Assembly: GCF_037975245.1 (NCBI RefSeq)
Contig: NC_092564.1
Coordinates: 17,066,984-17,130,983, forward strand
Reading direction: 5' to 3'
DNA from: Apostichopus japonicus
Taxonomy: Eukaryota; Echinodermata; Holothuroidea; Aspidochirotida; Stichopodidae
DNA: 64,000 bases
Of the stretch, positions 58,687-64,000 are shown piece by piece. The first letter of the stretch is position 1; every line of letters begins with the position of its first letter. A program made the position numbers and the translations under genes. The notes below the pieces were generated by a model. It ran no database searches. It was given only the letters and a program-made list of their open reading frames with translations, and was not told where the DNA came from.

Positions 58687-61600
58687 AAGTAAACACGAGC
58701 TTTTTTACGAAGTGGATTACTCGACATATCTATTGTTCATGACAGTTGTATAAAATATTACTCCTGGTTTAATAATGTGTTTATTTTGAGGTAATATGTA
58801 TCTCAAGTGTTGAAAAAGAAGCATTTTCTTAGCTACGTGAACGTTTTAATTCGGCAGTAATATGTTCGCAAGAGGCCTTTCGTTAGCATACTGTGTTCGT
58901 TATGTATAACTATATGGTGGTGATAACACTAGGCGTTCTTTGTGTGCATGGTTTCGTTGATTTGCAGGGCTTCGTAGCACTTTATGATTGACGTAGGGCT
59001 AGGCTAGCGTGTGGGTAGAATTATCAAATCACCGATGAACATGCTTCACATACAAGTAAGATATCTTGTGGTCATTTGTGAACGTGTTTCGCAGTGACTT
59101 AAGAACAACATAGTAAGTCATACTGAAGTAACACTGGTGGTTAGGCCGTACCTTACTACCGTACAGAGCAAATCGTAAATAGAAGGATTGTAAACTTGTC
59201 TAAGAATGTAGTACCGGTAAGATAAAGAGTCATTGTTGAGAAGATACCTGTCGCCCTCTTTCAGCCTATTCCCTACCCAAACGTGTACAATTGTATAGTG
59301 TAAACACTAGCCTAACATATGTGCTGATAATACTCCTTAAGCACATGTTAATAAGTTTTTTATTAAATTTTGATGAGTGTTAATGCATTACAGTACACGG
59401 TGCACAGTATTAGAAAACTGGTTAGTTTTTCATGATTCTAGTGAATAGCATTTCAAAAAGGCCAACCAATTTTTTCTTCATCAACTAGCTGTAGACCTAC
59501 CATTATGTCTGAATTCTCAGTTCCTGTTAGTCGAATCAAACTTAACTGCAGAACACGGACAACAATTTATGGGAAAATTTTGTGGCCATTTAGTTATGAT
59601 TGATAAAACAACAACGTTATAACATTCTACAAAATCAGTGACTATGGAAAAACAATGGAAAACCCAACATAAGATAAATTGTGTACTCCACCTGTTGACA
59701 TGTGTCATTGCTTAAGCACAGCTACTGTAGATAACAGTCCTGAATTGGCTGTACATTGCATTAAAGCATTGTCTTTTGTTACAATTCTTAGTATAAATAT
59801 TTATTTGTGTATACATTTATTTATTATGTGTTACAATTCTACAAGGATGTAATAACCTGAGGATAGGTAACTGTTTCATAAATTTCAGTGTTGTGTCTTG
59901 GTATTTTTCTTAGCATTTAATCGTTCATGCAGTATGTGGAGACTTACATGGACCAATCAGTAAGCGTGTAAGCCTAATATTAACCAAAAGGAGGTTCTCC
60001 AGTTCAAGCCTATAGTATATGTAAGCCCACAGGTTGAATTTATAACCAGTATAAAAATTCTGTGTTGATATTGAAAAAAAATGTGTCATTGATTTTGGTT
60101 TTCACATTTTTCTGTTATCACCCATATTGTGCAATGAGTGCAGTAGTGCTGATAGTCGTAACCGGAAGTAGTCGTGATTACACTGGAAGTTTGATTAATT
60201 GTGCTCAAATCCTAAGTTGCGATTACTCGACTACAAGCTAGCACAACACATCTGCTTTTGCAAAATAGCCTAACCTATCAAAACAAGACTAAAGCAGTTT
60301 GTTAGCAAATATCGCAAAAGTACAGGTTCTCACAATGCTACACTAGAACTGTGTTATGTTAAAAATCGGCAAGCACCTGCTCCGGTTCGATTTATGCGTT
60401 TTCTTGTAAGTAATACGCTAGTTGTACAGTGCAACATTCAGTCTTAGCAATGTTTGATCATTGCGCATAATCGCAAATTCGTAAGTTATTAATCTTTTAC
60501 GATTGCCAAAGTATTTGTCATTTCTTCAAACATGATTACAATTACTTCATACTGGCCTGGTTCACATTTATCAGAAGTCTGATCGAGTGTGTCGATTGCG
60601 GTGTAGTATAATTTCAATGTGCCTGCAATTGCGCTAGGCTAGAGCATAGCCTAGAATGTTGAACATCCTAGATCTACAGAAAATTCTTGCATACTAATCA
60701 TCATACCGCTACAAGGTGTTACATCTATTCGTTGTTTGCACGTTTGCTGTTGTTAGTGCTAGCAGTTGGATTAGCCTCGTAGATTCATTCGAAAGTTTTT
60801 GATTTTCTATGAAGGTTTTTAAGAAACGTTGTAGAGCGAAAGTTGTTCACAGGTTTGTTTGTTAGATGTTTTAACATGATTTAGACACCACACGTTAAGA
60901 CACAAAGAACAAATAAAGACAGTGCACCATGGAGAAAGATTTGTTTTGACTGTATTTCTGCAAGGTAAAAATGACAGTGAGGACGTCATAACTCTAACGG
61001 AGAAGAGCTATTTGGTTAATCGACAACAAAAGTAAGAGTCCACTATCAGCATTCAGCACTAGAGTGCAGTATGGTAAATTGCGTAAAATGTTACATGGGC
61101 TTGTGTGTTAGGATACATACAGTAAGCCAGGTAGTAACAACCTGGTAGGCCTACAATGCAAGTCAATGAATGTCTGCAAATTTGTTGCCAAAAATCACTG
61201 TACATATCAAACTTTTTTTAAACTGCTCAACTTTTTTACATTGGTTAAAAATACCAATAAACATTTAGAAAATTACACAAAAAATCAATGAAATATTTGC
61301 CACCTCTCATGTATTGTTATTTTGATGCAAATCATGTCGACAATCCAAATTAAAATACTACCTTTCATTACTTTTCGTTACAATAAAGCATTTGACCACT
61401 CTGCAGTACTTAACATGCATGCATAATTTGAGAATAAATATTTTCCAAAATGTCAAATAGTCGTGAATTATGCGAAATGTAATTTAGTGTTCAAGGTTTT
61501 TGCAGCACTTTTGAAGGCTCTGAATATTTGTCTTTAAAAAAATAATATGACCTCTCTGTATGAAACTTCTGATTTTCTAAATTTTTCTAAATTGCTGAAT

Positions 61601-61981
61601 GTAACAAAGTTTTGAGGTTTGGTCATGTTCTTTCAATGGTTTTACAAAATACTGTACAGCTTTGGTCAGCCATACAGTAGTGTTTAGTAGTAAGGAATAG
61701 ACTCCCATCACCTACATGAAACTCAGTATTTAAGACAGTGGTGAGATACTGAAATAACTGAATAACACTCTCATCTGTCCATTGGGGAATATACACTCCT
61801 GCCCTGTAATTCTCTAAATTGTACCCTGTCCTGCACTGCTAATGTTTGTATATAATAGATGACATCGCTGTACAGTTTGTTTTTATGTTGGATACATCAT
61901 GTCCCTGCTTATAATCACATTGTGTATCCCACTGTACAGTGTTTGCATTGAACAATGTTTTTTTCCCCCTCTCTTCTGCAG
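58687..61981. other. Probable 5' UTR intron of the downstream gene
   Basis: AT-rich, with no repeat arrays and no supported coding exon. A weak palindrome CAGGTAGTAACAACCTG lies at 61128-61144. Confidence 0.45.
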
Positions 61982-62000
61982 GATTGCTTCATTATCCATC

Positions 62001-62187
62001 ATGTCTGTGGGTCACGGCTTGGACGTTTTGTTACTCTGCTACGATGAGGAACTTCAGCCGTGGCAGAAGGCCGTCTTTGAAAAACACAAACAGGCAGAGA
62101 AGAAACATGAAGAAGATTTGAAGAATTACAAACAAGAGATGCGGCAGTTTTATGCCGGTCTTGGTGTTACTTACAATAAGAAGAATG
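62001..62187 (+). CDS. Exon 1 of the unrecognised 3'-end gene
   Basis: 187 nt, 62 codons plus one base, ending at AATG|GTACG. The upstream in-frame ATG at 61899 precedes the acceptor and is intronic. Confidence 0.75.
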
Positions 62188-64000
62188 GTACGTTGTTTTG
62201 CGATGGGTAACATTTGGTGTATAAAAAGGCAAAGATAAATTTATTGCTTTTACAGTCATGCATTCATTTAATTGATCCAGCTTAGTCTTCCTTTAATGTG
62301 TCACTGTTGCAGCAGGTATTTTCATAATAACTGTATTATGACAGTGATATGTTTGAAAAATGTTATAACAGAGAGCAGCTGTTTGAGATGTCTTTTGATA
62401 TGCTCTACAAATGAAATAAAATGAAACAAGTTGAGCAGGAAAAGCACCGAAAGGGTGTTATCAAGTCCAACATACACTTAAAGTAGCATATTGTGTTTAA
62501 ATATCACCCCAAAGTGATGCCTGCATACTAGTTATTGTGATCCTTACCCTACTCCAAACATACATGTACCAACATATTTTGCTGGAAAAACAGAAGAAAA
62601 AAAATTGTAAAAAGGATGAACATTTTGTCAGCAAATCGACTAATTGTCCAACGATAAGCCAGGCCTGTCCTCTCTACTACTGTACATGCATTTCATACAT
62701 ACAGGTCAAGTCGGTAACCTGAGTACTGTGCAATATGTGTATAATTTCAGAATAACTAACCGTCCCATATACTGTACCAGTGTGCGAACGATATATATAC
62801 AGTGCATTATAGTCCTTTACGAATGATGAAAGATGAACTTGCATATTGCATCGAAAATCTGTCATTTTTGCAACACTAGCCGGCTTTCCAATTAGAACTT
62901 AAAAACACTTTAAAATGTAAATGAAACTTAAATGTACAAATTTTACAATATAAACAAAGAAATCATGACTACAACCAACGTGCAGTTTACGAATAATCCA
63001 AGCTCAAAGTCGGCAAGGACCATTACGTGTTGTTAATCACGAATCGGACGTGACAAAAAATACCCACATGAACACTGATTGGTCAGTTTGAAAACAGGTT
63101 ACATTGATTATTTTGAGAACAGTTAGCGAAACATTTAGGAATATACCGTGCGTTATATCAAAGGCCAAACGGCTTAGGACTATTGAGTAAGTCTAGTATT
63201 TATTGCATTTCTACGACCTTGCTTTTGCCATGATTGATTCGTTTCACGAACGTCTAATACACAAACTAACGTTACTCGTAATAGTAATACGCTTATGGTA
63301 CCTACAGGCTGCAATTATTATACAGTCAAATGATTTGCTCGTGTTAGGCTAGCTAGCTCGTTCGAAAGCTTCAGTTCATGTATATAGTGAATATTTGTAT
63401 ACGTCTATTAGGAGGTTGTTTTGTAAGAAATGGATGTGAGCACATGTTTAGTAAATTGTGAACACATTGTGAGTCAAATACCCCCCAAGCTGCTCTCCAT
63501 GTGGCACTCATTAGTTCATGATAATGATGATAAAATTTGACTTGATTTCCCAAAAGACATTGTCAATAGATCTGGACAAGTAGTTATTCAGAATCTATTT
63601 GTCTGCCACACAAATTATACTTGTGTCACTTATCAAGCTCTAAAATCATTTTTTTTTATTGCTTGATTTCAGGGGAATCCTCTGCAATGGAACAGCAAGT
63701 ATCTGAATCAAACAACGGAGTGACCAGACTTGTGACAACTCTCCCTGTCACAAAGTCCCCGATAGCCAATCCTATCGGTGCACCTGTGACCTCAGTCGGT
63801 AACGTTCGTTTTGCACCCCAGACGAAACAGGTGAAGAAAATTATCACACCTGTCATGAACGCACAGTCTCCTACGATAAAGCAACTCCAACCGAAGCAGT
63901 ACCAACCGTACAAAGCTCCGACACAGATATCTAAACCGGCACCGGTGATAACAGCTGTCAAACCATTCCCTAAGATCACCATGCAGTCTGTTCTAACTAC
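62001..64000 (+). CDS. Unrecognised gene, first two coding exons, truncated by window end
   Basis: Exon 62001-62187 and exon 63673-64000 (open at the edge) join in phase 1. The first exon follows a strong acceptor (CCCCTCTCTTCTGCAG, ending 61981) and opens with MSVGHGLDVLLLCYDEELQP, then a highly charged helix, FEKHKQAEKKHEEDLKNYKQ. The second begins GESSAMEQQVSE and is Pro/Thr/Val/Gln-rich with many KxP, low in hydrophobic clusters, like disordered regions of nuclear proteins. I do not recognise the family. The charged helix vaguely recalls the last helix of an HMG box, but the rest of that fold is absent. Real splice sites and clean frames make a true gene likely. Confidence 0.72.
62188..63672 (+). 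other. Intron of the unrecognised gene
   Basis: 1.5 kb bounded by GTACG and TTGATTTCAG. No other coding exon seen. Confidence 0.65.
63673..64000 (+). CDS. Exon 2 of the unrecognised gene (partial)
   Basis: Opens after TTTCAG and stays open to the end of the window. Encodes a low-complexity, basic, proline-rich stretch (e.g. KQLQPKQYQPYKAPTQISKP). Confidence 0.72.

Noticed and set aside
61128-61144. CAGGTAGTAACAACCTG as another palindromic micro-insertion
   Set aside because: Arms differ (CAGGT rather than CANGGAG) and flanks AGTAAGC/GTAGGCC do not match in register at 7 bp.

Overview
The window looks like nuclear DNA of a marine invertebrate. It is AT-rich and intron-containing, with long (TA)n arrays and many transposon remnants. 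An echinoderm such as a sea cucumber is my best guess, but that is inference: it rests on tandem carbohydrate sulfotransferase genes, the style of the hAT, Kolobok-like and Penelope elements, and a tRNA-headed SINE. There are no bacterial-type operons.

Five genes can be supported. (1) At 2165-2528 (+) is the last coding exon of a homeobox gene. It starts inside homeodomain helix 3 (TKWKKQ), and a 314-bp tandem duplication copies its tail. (2) At 12969-20302 (-) is a complete five-exon canopy (CNPY2-like) gene encoding a 180-residue ER saposin-like protein with a signal peptide, six conserved cysteines and a C-terminal KDEL. (3) and (4) At 24654-26208 and 48958-52490 (+) are two paralogous two-exon type II membrane carbohydrate sulfotransferases (391 and 392 residues), each with intact PAPS-binding motifs. 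(5) At 62001-64000 (+) are the first two coding exons of an unrecognised gene that runs off the window. Possible first exons or promoters lie near 33.1-33.6 kb and 58.5-58.7 kb.

The rest is mainly mobile DNA. I found five hAT-like non-autonomous elements flanked by 8-bp duplications, one nested inside another. A 4.7-kb element at 39524-44232 has ~390-bp inverted repeats built from a 22-bp minisatellite, is flanked by AGTATC, and carries a small HTH ORF. Nested inside it at 41763-43356 is a TTAA-flanked, Kolobok-like element encoding a damaged THAP zinc finger. Penelope-like debris lies beside long (TA)n arrays at 8, 22.6-23.5, 26.9-27.1 and 52.8 kb; it includes GIY-YIG fragments and hammerhead ribozymes. 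There is also a tRNA-headed SINE at 54.5-54.8 kb.

Two observations stand out. First, a dispersed family of tiny palindromes (15-29 bp, ends CAnGGAG...CTCCnTG), most of them flanked by 7-bp direct repeats that look like target-site duplications, occurs between 31 and 57 kb. Second, a U2 snRNA-like gene at 47018-47195 (-) has a perfect U2 5' end and branch-point region fused to a non-canonical body; two decayed relatives lie at 55.3 and 56.5 kb. All calls come from reading the sequence by eye; no database search was run.
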